From positions 39,841-103,840 of IMG/VR virus record IMGVR_UViG_3300021356_000797: DNA of 64,000 nt; one strand, 5' to 3'. Below are positions 37,292 through 44,874 of this stretch, in pieces. The notes beneath the pieces were generated by a model that did no database searches, was not told the origin of the DNA, and saw only the letters and a list, made by a program, of their open reading frames with translations. Origin of the DNA: a virus. How positions within the stretch are numbered: position 1 is the first letter of the stretch; each line of letters starts with the position of its first letter. The position numbers were made by a program, and so were the translations under genes.

Positions 37292-37758
37292 AATTAGAAG
37301 TATTAAGATTCAGCAGTCAGGACGACAGCACAAACGGAATTTTATTTGATGTCACAGAAGGAAGAAAGTTTTTATGCTACACTCTTGAAGATGAGTATAG
37401 GGAGACAAAAGTTATGTCTGAAACACGAATTCCTGCTGGCACATATAAGATCACTCTTAGAACGGTAGGCGGTCACCATGAAAGATACACTAAGAAATAT
37501 GGTGAAATGCACAAAGGCATGCTATGGGTACGTGATGTGCCTAATTTTAAGTGGATCCTTATTCATACTGGTAATACTGATGAACACACTGCTGGGTGCC
37601 TCCTTGTTGGTGATAGTCAACAAAGCAATCTTATCAAGAGTGATGGTTTCACAGGTTCAAGCACTCAAGCGTATAAAAGAATCTACCCTCCAATTGCTGC
37701 AGCGTTGGAAGCAGGGGAAGAAGTAACAATCACTTACATAGATTACGATACTGTATAA
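37288..37758 (+). CDS. DUF5675-family endolysin candidate
   Basis: 156 residues. The core reads CYTLEDEYRETKVMSETRIP, AGTYKITLRT and then LIHTGNTDEHTAGCLLVG. The H-x-GN-x-x-x-x-T-x-GC signature matches DUF5675 proteins found beside holins in Bacteroidota phages and predicted to act on peptidoglycan. The candidate catalytic residues are the His and Cys of this signature, as in L,D-transpeptidase-like folds. There is no signal peptide, so export would depend on the holin encoded immediately upstream with a 4-base overlap. The chemistry is not established by the sequence. Confidence 0.65.
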   Translation: MKLEVLRFSSQDDSTNGILFDVTEGRKFLCYTLEDEYRETKVMSETRIPAGTYKITLRTVGGHHERYTKKYGEMHKGMLWVRDVPNFKWILIHTGNTDEHTAGCLLVGDSQQSNLIKSDGFTGSSTQAYKRIYPPIAAALEAGEEVTITYIDYDTV

Positions 37759-37775
37759 CAATCAATTAAATCAAC

Positions 37776-37910
37776 ATGGCAAAACACATCAACAGTTCAT
37801 ACCGGGCAAACACAAAGAAGAGTAGACCGGGGGTTCATTCAAAGAATGGAACGAGCAAGAACAAGTCATCAGTAAACTACAAGAAAAAGTACAGAGGGCA
37901 AGGAAGATGA
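37776..37910 (+). CDS. Small basic phage protein (44 aa)
   Basis: The ATG at 37776 opens a 44-residue frame containing SRPGVHSKNGTSKNKSS and ending KKYRGQGR. It is rich in Lys, Arg, Ser and Asn and lacks acidic residues, so it is probably unstructured alone and binds nucleic acid or the ribosome. The pattern PGVHSKN-x-x-SKN...YRGQG is familiar from other podovirus lysis regions, though I cannot name a function. The stop TGA overlaps the next ATG (ATGACA), supporting it as a real translated gene. Confidence 0.7.
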   Translation: MAKHINSSYRANTKKSRPGVHSKNGTSKNKSSVNYKKKYRGQGR

Positions 37911-38122
37911 CAAAGAAAAGTTTACTTGATAGGGACAACATTGAGTTGTGGATCTTAACTCCAGAAGAGGAAGCTGAGATTGCAGAAGTACTGGCTTGGG
38001 ATGAGACAATCACCGAGGCAGAAGACTTGTTTAGAACTGAACAATTTAAAAAGCTTTCACTATGGAAAAGATTTTATCTAAGATTAAGAGTAGCGTTGCT
38101 ATCCTTCTTACAAATGTTGTAA
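37907..38122 (+). CDS. Small hypothetical protein, acidic then basic-amphipathic
   Basis: 71 residues. The N-terminal half is acidic (LTPEEEAEIAEVLAWDE) and the C-terminus is basic-hydrophobic (LSLWKRFYLRLRVALLSFLQ), able to lie on a membrane. It overlaps the upstream basic gene by 4 bases and its 3' end overlaps the following frame by 61 bases if that one starts at 38062. I do not recognise the family. Location between the endolysin and the sensor kinase suggests a lysis-accessory or membrane role, which is inference only. Confidence 0.5.
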   Translation: MTKKSLLDRDNIELWILTPEEEAEIAEVLAWDETITEAEDLFRTEQFKKLSLWKRFYLRLRVALLSFLQML

Positions 38123-38304
38123 CCTGGACGAGTGTACGTATGGTATACTTGCTGATGTCCTTGGTGTTATTCACTGGATGGGTGACACGTACTTGGGACA
38201 TTGTAGGTTTTGTTATTGTAATGTTACAGGTTGGTGTATGGACGAAGTTCTGTCCAAGCAAGTGGGTGTTTGAAAAGTTAGGTTGGAAAAAGACTGAGCT
38301 ATAA
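38062..38304 (+). CDS. Small membrane protein upstream of the histidine kinase
   Basis: 80 residues from the ATG at 38062; an internal ATG at 38140 (54 residues) would avoid the overlap with the preceding gene and is an equally good start. One long or two short hydrophobic stretches are visible (VRMVYLLMSLVLFTGWVT and IVGFVIVMLQVGVW), followed by a basic tail (FEKLGWKKTEL). The stop is fused to the kinase start (TAATG), so the two are probably translated together. It could be a holin or antiholin variant, or a partner of the kinase. No family is recognised. Confidence 0.5.
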   Translation: MEKILSKIKSSVAILLTNVVTWTSVRMVYLLMSLVLFTGWVTRTWDIVGFVIVMLQVGVWTKFCPSKWVFEKLGWKKTEL

Positions 38305-39203
38305 TGTCTGTACTTGATGGAATATCAATAAGGAGTAGGATCTGCCTACTGTGCTCCACTATAATCATGTTGACATTCTTTGTCTTCAAGACTATGGTGG
38401 TGTTCCGTTTTATACATCATAGTACGTTTACCCATTACTTTGAGTGGCTGAGTGTAATAGCGTTTATGCCTCCGTTCTTTGTAGTTGTTAGAGAATTCCT
38501 TCAGAACAAAGAGAGAATCAAAGGTGATCTGAACCAAAAGAATATATATCTAGAGCATGCTGCTAAGATTATTAGACATGACATGCACAGTGGAATCAAC
38601 ACTTATTTACCCAGGGGTATCAAATCATTAAAGCGCAGGTTAACTGATGAGGATATTGCTGAGCTAAAGATTGGAAGTCCTTTGAAATTGATACAGGATG
38701 GACTACATCACGCACAGAAGGTATACAGTGGGGTATATGAGTTCACTAATCTTGTTAAAGAGGGTGCACAGCTAAACAAAGAAGTTAAAAATGTAAAGGA
38801 GATCTTGGGTGATTATCTCAAGCTTACTGCATATAAGAATCAGGTTGTACTAGATGATAGTCTAGATACACCGTTAGAAGTAAATGAGGCGCTGTTCTGT
38901 ACAGCGGTAGATAACTTTATAAGAAACGGCCTAAAGTATAATGATTCTGGTACCAAGTATGTAAAGATATACTTCCAGAATAACTACAATAAGGCATTAC
39001 TATTGATCATAGAAGATAACGGGCGTGGTATAACTGCTGAGGAATTTGTTGAGCTCAGTAAACCATATGTCCGTAAAGAAGGACAGAAAGAAACTGGTAC
39101 GGGATTGGGACTGAACATCTCAATTTCTATTTTAAAAGAACATGGATATATGGTACGGGCTGAGAAAACAGAAACCGGTACTAAAATAATTATTGAGATA
39201 TGA
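38304..39203 (+). CDS. Membrane-bound sensor histidine kinase
   Basis: 299 residues. Two N-terminal membrane segments (about 12-34 and 48-65) are joined by a very short loop, so there is no classical periplasmic sensor. The H-box is KIIRHDMHSGINTYLPRG with His92. The HATPase domain has the N-box (DNFIRNGLKY, Asn204 and Asn208), G1 box (EDNGRG, 237-242) and G2 box (GTGLGL, 265-270). All residues needed for ATP binding and autophosphorylation are visible. The stop overlaps the receiver gene by 4 bases. Sensor kinases are rare in phages. It may sense membrane state, which would fit its place behind holin and endolysin, but that is inference. Confidence 0.88.
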   Translation: MSVLDGISIRSRICLLCSTIIMLTFFVFKTMVVFRFIHHSTFTHYFEWLSVIAFMPPFFVVVREFLQNKERIKGDLNQKNIYLEHAAKIIRHDMHSGINTYLPRGIKSLKRRLTDEDIAELKIGSPLKLIQDGLHHAQKVYSGVYEFTNLVKEGAQLNKEVKNVKEILGDYLKLTAYKNQVVLDDSLDTPLEVNEALFCTAVDNFIRNGLKYNDSGTKYVKIYFQNNYNKALLLIIEDNGRGITAEEFVELSKPYVRKEGQKETGTGLGLNISISILKEHGYMVRAEKTETGTKIIIEI

Positions 39204-39634
39204 TTGATACGTTGATGCTTATAGATGATGAGAATCTATTCCACTTGGTATTTGAGGATGCATGCAGCATGTTAGATATAGCACTTTCTATAGAGGCACT
39301 GGATAGCAGCGATGAAGCTGATAGAAAATTTAAAGGTTGGTTTCCTGACAATGGGGAAGAAAGACCACAATGTGTATTTGTAGACTTGAATATAATTGGA
39401 TCTTCATATGACGGTATTGAGATGATCCGTAAAATAAATGAAGATTATGGTAATGGATGTGTTATTGGTATTATTTCTAGTAGCAGTGATCAGGCAGAGA
39501 TTGAGAAAGCCAAAAAAGTAGGTGCACAGTTTTGGATCATTAAGTCAGATGACATTGAGCCAAGACTAGAAGAGTTTAAAAAAGATTATAACGGGTATGT
39601 TGATAAGACTGCTCCGTTTAAAGTATATAGATGA
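39200..39634 (+). CDS. Stand-alone CheY-like receiver domain
   Basis: 144 residues. The acidic pocket is Asp9, Asp10 and Glu11 (LIDDEN), the phosphoacceptor is Asp62 (CVFVDLNI), the switch Ser lies in IISSSS (92-96) and the conserved Lys is Lys115 (WIIKSDD). The protein consists of the receiver only, with no DNA-binding or enzymatic output domain, so it must act by binding a partner. The gene overlaps the kinase upstream and the coiled-coil membrane gene downstream by 4 bases each, making a kinase-receiver-membrane cassette. Function by protein contact is inferred, as for CheY or Spo0F. Confidence 0.85.
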   Translation: MIDTLMLIDDENLFHLVFEDACSMLDIALSIEALDSSDEADRKFKGWFPDNGEERPQCVFVDLNIIGSSYDGIEMIRKINEDYGNGCVIGIISSSSDQAEIEKAKKVGAQFWIIKSDDIEPRLEEFKKDYNGYVDKTAPFKVYR

Positions 39635-40197
39635 TAAGTTCTAAGGATACAGTAAAGGACGCACTATTAAAAGCCAAGTCTAAAAAGGTTTATATAGAAG
39701 GTAACTTTGTCAAACTATTGTCTGACACAACCGATGATGACGTCAGGTTATACCTTGATGAATGTAAACGTAAAGATCAGGAGAATAGAAAGAAACGTCT
39801 TGCTGTAACCAAACAGATTCAAAAACAAAACAAAGAACTTGAGGAGGCTGCTGTAATAAACAAAGATCTACTTAGCGATCTTGAAAATAAGATGGAAGAG
39901 CTTGAAGCTTCTAAAAAAGAAGCTGAAGGTTTACGGGATGAAGCCTTGAATGATCTAGAAGTAATGCAAAAAAAGACTCAGTTTGAGTTGATTAGTATTA
40001 TAGTTAAACTTGCTTTGGGCGTTATTGCGGGTGTTGGTATACTCACTACGGTGTTGTACTTATATATTTTAAGTAGTGGTTTAGATTCTAAGATAATTGA
40101 AACCACCTGGTCCAATTTATTTGGTATATTGTTAACTAACTCATTTAGTATAGTTGGTACCATCATGGGTGTCAAGTATGCTACAGAAAAAGATTAA
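39631..40197 (+). CDS. Coiled-coil protein with two C-terminal membrane segments
   Basis: 188 residues. A basic N-terminal part (AKSKKVYIEGNFVKLL) is followed by a long coiled coil (about 45-118; KQIQKQNKELEEAAVINKDL) and two hydrophobic segments (about 120-148 and 163-183) with a short loop. The topology places both termini in the cytoplasm. It overlaps the receiver gene by 4 bases and is a natural candidate for its output or for a membrane scaffold of the two-component pair. No family is recognised. The C-terminal half also resembles small phage holin-like proteins. Confidence 0.65.
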   Translation: MISSKDTVKDALLKAKSKKVYIEGNFVKLLSDTTDDDVRLYLDECKRKDQENRKKRLAVTKQIQKQNKELEEAAVINKDLLSDLENKMEELEASKKEAEGLRDEALNDLEVMQKKTQFELISIIVKLALGVIAGVGILTTVLYLYILSSGLDSKIIETTWSNLFGILLTNSFSIVGTIMGVKYATEKD

Positions 40198-40199
40198 TT

Positions 40200-40886
40200 A
40201 TGGCAGTAGCTAGATCTCACGATGATGAGGTCTTCAAAGCAAAGAGAAGACCTAAGAGGCCTATTAAGTTTAACGTTACCCTAAATGAAGAACAAAAGCA
40301 TGCAAAAGCAGAAATCCTTGATAACCCCGTCACTGTACTACAAGGTATGGCAGGAAGTGGAAAAACTTTGGTGGCAGTTCAAACTGGGTTGGATCTCTTA
40401 TTTACAAAGCAGATTGAAAAGATTATTATTACCAGGCCAACCGTTGCCAAAGAAGACATTGGTTTCCTTCCTGGAGATATCAAAGAGAAGATGGATCCTT
40501 GGCTTGCTCCTATATACCACAACTTGTACTTACTATATGACAAAGTTAAGATTGACAAGTGTGTTGAAGAAGGACTGATAGAGATTGTACCGTTTGCATT
40601 TATGCGGGGTAGAACCTTTACTGATGCTGTAATCATTTTAGATGAAGCTCAGAATGTTACAATGAACCAAATGGAGATGATGCTTGGACGTCTTGGTAAA
40701 GGAAGTACCATGATCATCTGTGGTGATAAAGCTCAGATTGATTTACGTAATAAGAAAGATTCTGGTTTTGGTTTCTTGTACACACTAGAAGCACAGGTTA
40801 AAGGGTTTAAAGTGATTACCCTTAAAACAAATCACAGACATGAAATTGTAGAACCTATACTTAAGGTATACGAAGATTATAGATAA
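40200..40886 (+). CDS. phoH: PhoH-like ATPase
   Basis: 228 residues. Walker A is GMAGSGKT (49-56), Walker B is IILDEAQN (145-152), and the PhoH signature ITRP...GFLPGDIKEKMDPW and a later GDKAQID are present. PhoH proteins are RNA-linked P-loop ATPases common in phages; their role in infection is debated. The length is usual for the family. The stop TAA overlaps the ATG of the next small gene. The N-terminal extension is basic (KAKRRPKRPIKF). Confidence 0.93.
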   Translation: MAVARSHDDEVFKAKRRPKRPIKFNVTLNEEQKHAKAEILDNPVTVLQGMAGSGKTLVAVQTGLDLLFTKQIEKIIITRPTVAKEDIGFLPGDIKEKMDPWLAPIYHNLYLLYDKVKIDKCVEEGLIEIVPFAFMRGRTFTDAVIILDEAQNVTMNQMEMMLGRLGKGSTMIICGDKAQIDLRNKKDSGFGFLYTLEAQVKGFKVITLKTNHRHEIVEPILKVYEDYR

Positions 40887-41047
40887 TGAACTGGACCCTC
40901 ACCTTAGTTGCCCATTGGCCTCATGATAGATTTGCATTAGGCTTTGAGTCTTTACCTTCTACTGAAGAAGTACCCTTTCATACTATTCAGTTGTTTTTGC
41001 TGATATTTACTATCAGGCTGGACATGTGGCATGAGGATGAGTATTAA
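40886..41047 (+). CDS. Small conserved-looking phage protein (53 aa)
   Basis: The ATG at 40886 overlaps the PhoH stop (TAATG). The product reads LTLVAHWPHDRFALGFESLP and then a hydrophobic stretch (TIQLFLLIFTIRLDMW) with an acidic end. The pattern PHDRFALG followed by a LFLL strand recurs in small phage proteins whose function is unknown. It is the last plus-strand gene before the terminator stem at 41056. Confidence 0.65.
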   Translation: MNWTLTLVAHWPHDRFALGFESLPSTEEVPFHTIQLFLLIFTIRLDMWHEDEY

Positions 41048-41055
41048 CGGTAAGT

Positions 41056-41077
41056 GAGGGAGAACTTAATCTCCCTC
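41056..41077 (+). terminator. Terminator-like stem at the convergent junction
   Basis: GAGGGAGA, a 6-base loop and TCTCCCTC make a perfect 8-bp stem right after the plus-strand block. An outer pair CGGTAAG (41048-41054) with CTTACCG (41088-41094) extends it. The following T content is moderate, so termination may be partial or work through the larger fold. Confidence 0.6.
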
Positions 41078-41094
41078 TCTCTTATCCCTTACCG

Positions 41095-41319
41095 GCTTGT
41101 TGCTAACCATAGTGGTATGAATATTACGTGTGGCCAGTTTGACCAAGTATAAGAAGACAAATCAAGCGGGATACTTCTTACGTTGGCTGGTTAACCTTCA
41201 CTCCCTGTAAGCAGCAGAGAGGTTATTATCACACACAACCCGTTGTTAATCTGTGATTTTGAGTAAAATAAGGAAGAGGATGAAGTAAAGCATATCTATG
41301 AGGTTTACTTCAAATATAA
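41095..41319. other. Convergent intergenic region with further stem-loops
   Basis: No ORF with support is visible. It holds a bulged hairpin at 41134-41190 (CCAG, CCAA and TAAGAAG pairing with CTTCTTA, TTGG and CTGG) and a nested hairpin at 41228-41257 (ATCACA/TGTGAT around ACAAC/GTTGT). It looks more structured and less AT-rich than its surroundings. It may be an untranslated RNA, a transcription barrier or part of a replication site. Confidence 0.4.
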
Positions 41320-41338
41320 ATAAACTTTTGAAGTTTAT
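41320..41338 (-). terminator. Short stem at the 3' end of the minus-strand block
   Basis: ATAAACTT-TTG-AAGTTTAT, an 8-bp AT-rich stem, overlaps the stop of the 61-residue minus gene and is followed on the minus strand by a T-rich stretch. It is a weak terminator candidate. Confidence 0.4.
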
Positions 41339-41520
41339 CCAATCACCTCTAAAATTTTTGTTTCCGTAACAGCAGTTACTTGGAAATCAGAAGGCATCAA
41401 GTGAGCCGTAATCTTTTGCTCAGCATCTGTTACAGATACAGCCATTACTAGATACAGTTCACTGGTTGCCTTTTCATCTTGGTGTTGAACCTTCACACGC
41501 ACTTGATAGTACTTCTCCAT
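41335..41520 (-). CDS. DUF4494-like small protein
   Basis: 61 residues. The pattern YYQVRVKVQ ... ELYLVMAVSVTDAEQKI ... FQVTAVTETKILEVI matches the short beta-alpha-beta layout of DUF4494 proteins of Bacteroidota and their phages (Y-x-V-x-A-x-S-x-T-[DE]-AE). The family function is unknown. It is the most downstream gene of the minus-strand block and is separated from the next by about 90 bases, so it may have its own transcript. No membrane or catalytic feature is visible. Confidence 0.55.
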   Translation of the reverse strand: MEKYYQVRVKVQHQDEKATSELYLVMAVSVTDAEQKITAHLMPSDFQVTAVTETKILEVIG

Positions 41521-41610
41521 GTTTAAGAATATTTAATTGTTAATAGGGTACAATCATATGCATAACTATCTGAAAATCAAATATTGAAGGTTAAATAAGT
41601 TTGTCGTAAC

Positions 41611-41940
41611 TTATGGTTCCATAGAGCATTCCTTAAACAATGCTTCTATTAAAATGAGATAGTTGATTGCGTCTCCAAACTTCTCATCAATCATGGCCTG
41701 GTCTGGCTTCTTACCCTCTAGCTCATACTCACGTATAATTCTACGGACACTGTAGAGATGCTTTACCATAAGCTCCCATCCTACACTCATTGGTGTATTA
41801 TGCATGCTTAGTTCTGCTTGTTCTTTAAAGCTTTCAAGTGTGTCATGGTCTGTGCCATACTCCTTACCTTTTGAGATTAGGGTATTCTTACACTTGTAAT
41901 ATCTGGTGGTTAGTAGTTGGTTAAGTTCTTCAGTATTCAT
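41611..41940 (-). CDS. Phage nucleotide-modification/MazG-like domain protein (tentative)
   Basis: 109 residues from the ATG at 41940; a TTG at 41949 is in frame but less likely. SKGKEYGTDHDTLESFKEQA, then MVKHLYSVRRI and EKFGDAINYLILIEALF match an all-helical phage family (DUF1599-type, nucleotide-modification associated) related to MazG pyrophosphohydrolases. Such proteins have conserved K-G-x-x-YG, KH-x-x-S and D-x-x-NY-x-x-L positions. It is likely to act in nucleotide metabolism, but the substrate is unknown. The start overlaps the 3' end of the small gene upstream. Confidence 0.55.
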   Translation of the reverse strand: MNTEELNQLLTTRYYKCKNTLISKGKEYGTDHDTLESFKEQAELSMHNTPMSVGWELMVKHLYSVRRIIREYELEGKKPDQAMIDEKFGDAINYLILIEALFKECSMEP

Positions 41941-42088
41941 AATTATCAATTTCTTTTATTACTGCTTCCCAATAAGGAAAGTTATTAGACATATACAGGA
42001 TCTGTTTTGCCTGAATTAGTGCTTGGCTTTTACCTTCATATTTAGCAATCATAGACTTAGCCTTGCTTGCAGGATTTGGATTTCTCAT
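41930..42088 (-). CDS. Small helical protein (52 aa)
   Basis: The ATG at 42088 opens MRNPNPASKAKSMIAKYEGK, followed by SQALIQAKQILYMSNNFPYW and a charged end (KEIDNYEY). It is mostly helical and has no motif I can name. The 3' end overlaps the next gene by 11 bases, and the frame's clean codon usage and start support a real gene. Function unknown. Confidence 0.65.
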   Translation of the reverse strand: MRNPNPASKAKSMIAKYEGKSQALIQAKQILYMSNNFPYWEAVIKEIDNYEY

Positions 42089-42131
42089 GAATTAACATTA
42101 ACTTAACATTGAACCCATAAAACTTATAGGC

Positions 42132-42305
42132 ATGAGAAAGATAGCAATAATATTTGTATTAGGAGTATTGGCTAGCTGCTCAACTAGTCAGTCTACAGTT
42201 GCAGAAGCAACTGATCCTGACGTAGTTTCACGAGCTAGCTACAATTGTAATGATAAGAACTGTGACTATTATGCAACAGTTCATCATCACGCAATTATTA
42301 GATAA
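42132..42305 (+). CDS. Small lipoprotein, moron-like cassette
   Basis: 57 residues. A basic N-terminus (MRKI), a hydrophobic core and the lipobox LASC with Cys16 mark a signal peptidase II substrate. The mature part (about 42 residues) is Ser/Thr-rich, then has two more Cys (Cys39, Cys44; YNCNDKNCDYY) and HHH. Residue +2 is Ser, compatible with outer-membrane sorting. It lies alone on the plus strand inside the minus-strand replication block and is followed by a strong stem. Small phage lipoproteins of this kind often block receptors or superinfection; here that is inference. Confidence 0.7.
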   Translation: MRKIAIIFVLGVLASCSTSQSTVAEATDPDVVSRASYNCNDKNCDYYATVHHHAIIR

Positions 42306-42341
42306 AAAAAGAGGGAGTAGACTGGCAGCCTAACTCCCCCT
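42304..42341 (-). terminator. Rho-independent terminator after the DNA polymerase operon (bidirectional stem)
   Basis: On the minus strand AGGGGGAGTTAG pairs with CTACTCCCTCT across a 9-base loop (one mismatch and one bulge), followed by seven T. On the plus strand the same stem follows the lipoprotein stop directly, with a poorer T tract. Confidence 0.85.
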
Positions 42342-42383
42342 TTACTTTGGGCACGAATTATAGTAACTCTATAGCAAACATAA

Positions 42384-44390
42384 TCAAAAAAGATTTAGCT
42401 GCCTAGCTTTTTGTATGATTGAATTGATTTCTTTATCTATAAGGGTCTTATAGTATTGAGTATCAACATCATAGTCTTCCCAAGTTTTATCATCATTGAG
42501 AACATTATGCATAGTCTGCAGATATTTACCTGCTACTAGCTGTTGTTCTCTTCCATCTGGGTTAGTCTTAAAGATCTTACCTCCCTTTTTACTTACATAA
42601 TATCTTATAGTCTTTTGCAAAGGGTCTGTAACTAACTCCCCGTCCTGTACAGAACGTATCTCAAGTTTCCAGTTGCCCTTAGCTTTAGTGCCTATGCAGT
42701 AATCAAGAATGTTTCTGTTCTCAGCAAGATATTCTTCTGGCAATTTTCCATGTATGAAGTACTGGTATATGGCTTTTGGTACTATGAGTTTGGACTTATT
42801 CTTATGTAAGGCCAAACCACTATACTCAAATCTACCTTTACACTTAGCACTTGCATGTAGAAATTTACCATTGAGAACCTTGTAAAGATCATCCGGTCTT
42901 TTCTTCTTTAATGACATCCAGTCTGCAGGATCCATCTCTTTCCAATCATATACTGCTATGTAGTTATTTACATCAGCAAATACAATCTTCTGATACTTAT
43001 CATGCTCTAGGTTTAACTGAGTCATATCCTCCCAGCGTTTACATATCTCCATGTACTTGTCTTCATACTTTCTAGGGATCATAGTTTCAAGACCATCTGT
43101 GTTCTGCATAATAGGAATACAGTCAGGTATCTCTTCACATATCATCTCATAAAGCATGGTTAGACTAAGCTGTCCGTTGATAGTAATACGCATGGTAAAC
43201 TCTGGGTCATACAAGAAACTATTAGCATCATTACTCAAACCATAAGTTGAATTAAGGATAATCTTATAAACATAATTCATAGGATTACTCTTTGGGATTT
43301 TCTTTCTCTCATCAAAGAACCATTCATATAGTGTACAGAATTTGTCTTTGTCAAGATGAGCTGGTGCCCACTTATTTCTAATTGCTAGGTTTGGGTAATA
43401 AGACGTAACATCAGAAGACATAATTACCATATCTTCGTCACTCTTGTATATACCTCTAGTGTTTGCACCATGTACACCACCAAGTCCATAGTCTGTTTTT
43501 ACATCCTTGTACTTGACAGAATAACTAAGTGCACCCTTTGTACCAGACTTAGGATCATTAGAATCTGTAATTAATATTTTACCCTGAAAGAATTCAAGCA
43601 GGTCTTGAAACTCTTTAGTTTGAAACTTGATATAGGGTAAGATTAAGTTCTTGATTTTAATAAAGGGTCTGGGAGTTCTCAGTTGTTTTAGTTCCTTCTT
43701 ATCAATGCCCAGTTCTTTACTTAAGTAGTAAGCAAATAACTCTTTACTAATGCGTGGTTCACTAGCACTATATAGATCTATACCATACTGTTCTGTTAGT
43801 GTACCTCTTAGACGGATTTGTTCCGTGCTTAGATGCATTATCTTCTTGGTACTGGATACATCATTAATACAGTACTCAATAACCATGTCTAAGTCCTTAG
43901 TATTAGTTATGGGTTCTGTGTGGTGTATTGGCATATCCAACACATTCCACCAGTCCATACTATACTGTATCCACTTTAGAGAGGAAGATTTAGCAGGGTT
44001 ATCCCAGTGATTCAGTTTGAATACGTCTATCTGTTTAATACGCATTCTATAAGGGCTGTACTTAGGGAACAGTTTGTTTCTCATGAGGTCAATTGTCTCT
44101 TGAGCAAACTGATATATAGCAGCAGCTATCTGATCACCATCTAGAAGTTTAAGTTGATCTTGCTTATCAAGAATAAATTCTGTGACCTGGGCATCAAAGG
44201 CTAAACCATTATATGAAATATGCCATTCTTGTTTAGCAGCATTAGTTTGAAGGAATTTAAGAAGAGCAGAGAAATCATTTCTTAAACTGCAGACAGCAAA
44301 TACTTTGATTTCACTCTCCTTATAATGTTCAAATACAGCTACAAAACAGTTGGACAATGTTTCATAATCCATTACCCAGTGTCTATCCAT
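42384..44390 (-). CDS. Family B DNA polymerase
   Basis: 668 residues. The exonuclease domain shows DYE (Asp8, Glu10), NGLAFD (61-66) and EYCIND (172-177). The polymerase domain shows motif A SDVTSYYPNL (326-335), motif B KIILNSTYG (376-384) and motif C NTDG (430-433), where the usual DTD is reduced to TD. The length is short for family B, as in protein-primed or other compact phage polymerases, but no terminal protein gene was recognised. It is the last gene of the replication operon, overlapped by the upstream gene, and is followed by a terminator. It would replicate the phage genome with proofreading. Confidence 0.92.
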   Translation of the reverse strand: MDRHWVMDYETLSNCFVAVFEHYKESEIKVFAVCSLRNDFSALLKFLQTNAAKQEWHISYNGLAFDAQVTEFILDKQDQLKLLDGDQIAAAIYQFAQETIDLMRNKLFPKYSPYRMRIKQIDVFKLNHWDNPAKSSSLKWIQYSMDWWNVLDMPIHHTEPITNTKDLDMVIEYCINDVSSTKKIMHLSTEQIRLRGTLTEQYGIDLYSASEPRISKELFAYYLSKELGIDKKELKQLRTPRPFIKIKNLILPYIKFQTKEFQDLLEFFQGKILITDSNDPKSGTKGALSYSVKYKDVKTDYGLGGVHGANTRGIYKSDEDMVIMSSDVTSYYPNLAIRNKWAPAHLDKDKFCTLYEWFFDERKKIPKSNPMNYVYKIILNSTYGLSNDANSFLYDPEFTMRITINGQLSLTMLYEMICEEIPDCIPIMQNTDGLETMIPRKYEDKYMEICKRWEDMTQLNLEHDKYQKIVFADVNNYIAVYDWKEMDPADWMSLKKKRPDDLYKVLNGKFLHASAKCKGRFEYSGLALHKNKSKLIVPKAIYQYFIHGKLPEEYLAENRNILDYCIGTKAKGNWKLEIRSVQDGELVTDPLQKTIRYYVSKKGGKIFKTNPDGREQQLVAGKYLQTMHNVLNDDKTWEDYDVDTQYYKTLIDKEINSIIQKARQLNLF

Positions 44391-44869
44391 TATTCTACGA
44401 TTAGACTACTACCAGGTAAAGAAGTTAAACCACCTGTCTTCTGATTAATATTATCTTCTGCAGGCTTCATGTACTTTTCAAAGTCGTAAGTGTTTGCATT
44501 AACAGCAAACTGTTTAACAAACTCACGTGTTGAATCAAGACCAGTAATAACAATCTCATGGAATGTTTCTACTAGACGTCTCTCTTCTTTGTAAGCTTGA
44601 CCATTGTTACGCTTTTGAAGTTTCAATTCTTGAGGATCTCCGTTATCATCAAGCTTAGGTAGCATTTTGTAGGTTTGCTTCTTCTCTTTAGAGATAGCAA
44701 TCAAGGTACCACCTGTTGGTTCAAAGATTACTTCTACCCATGGACACTCACTATATAGTGGTACAAGAGCAAAAGTTTTGTAAGGACCCATATATGAGTC
44801 TACTAACATCATGTTTTGTGGAGCTGTCCAGTTTTCTGGTAGCTCGTACTTTGGTGTTTCTTCTGACAT
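44390..44869 (-). CDS. Hypothetical protein upstream of DNA polymerase
   Basis: 159 residues. The N-terminal 60 residues are beta-rich (APQNMMLVDSYMGPYKTFAL), the middle is basic (KKQTYKMLPKLDDNG; LQKRNNGQAYKEERR) and the tail is flexible. No motif is recognised. Its stop and the polymerase start overlap by one base, suggesting co-translation and perhaps a polymerase accessory role such as a processivity or fidelity factor. That role is inferred from position alone. Confidence 0.6.
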   Translation of the reverse strand: MSEETPKYELPENWTAPQNMMLVDSYMGPYKTFALVPLYSECPWVEVIFEPTGGTLIAISKEKKQTYKMLPKLDDNGDPQELKLQKRNNGQAYKEERRLVETFHEIVITGLDSTREFVKQFAVNANTYDFEKYMKPAEDNINQKTGGLTSLPGSSLIVE

Positions 44870-44874
44870 TGATT

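Noticed and set aside
37907-38304. Frameshifted single gene covering the 71-aa and 80-aa frames
   Set aside because: No slippery sequence was seen in the overlap, and each frame has its own coupled start or stop; two small genes are simpler.
41095-41260. Possible tRNA or short gene in the convergent region
   Set aside because: No cloverleaf with T-loop consensus and no ORF with start, spacing and coding character.
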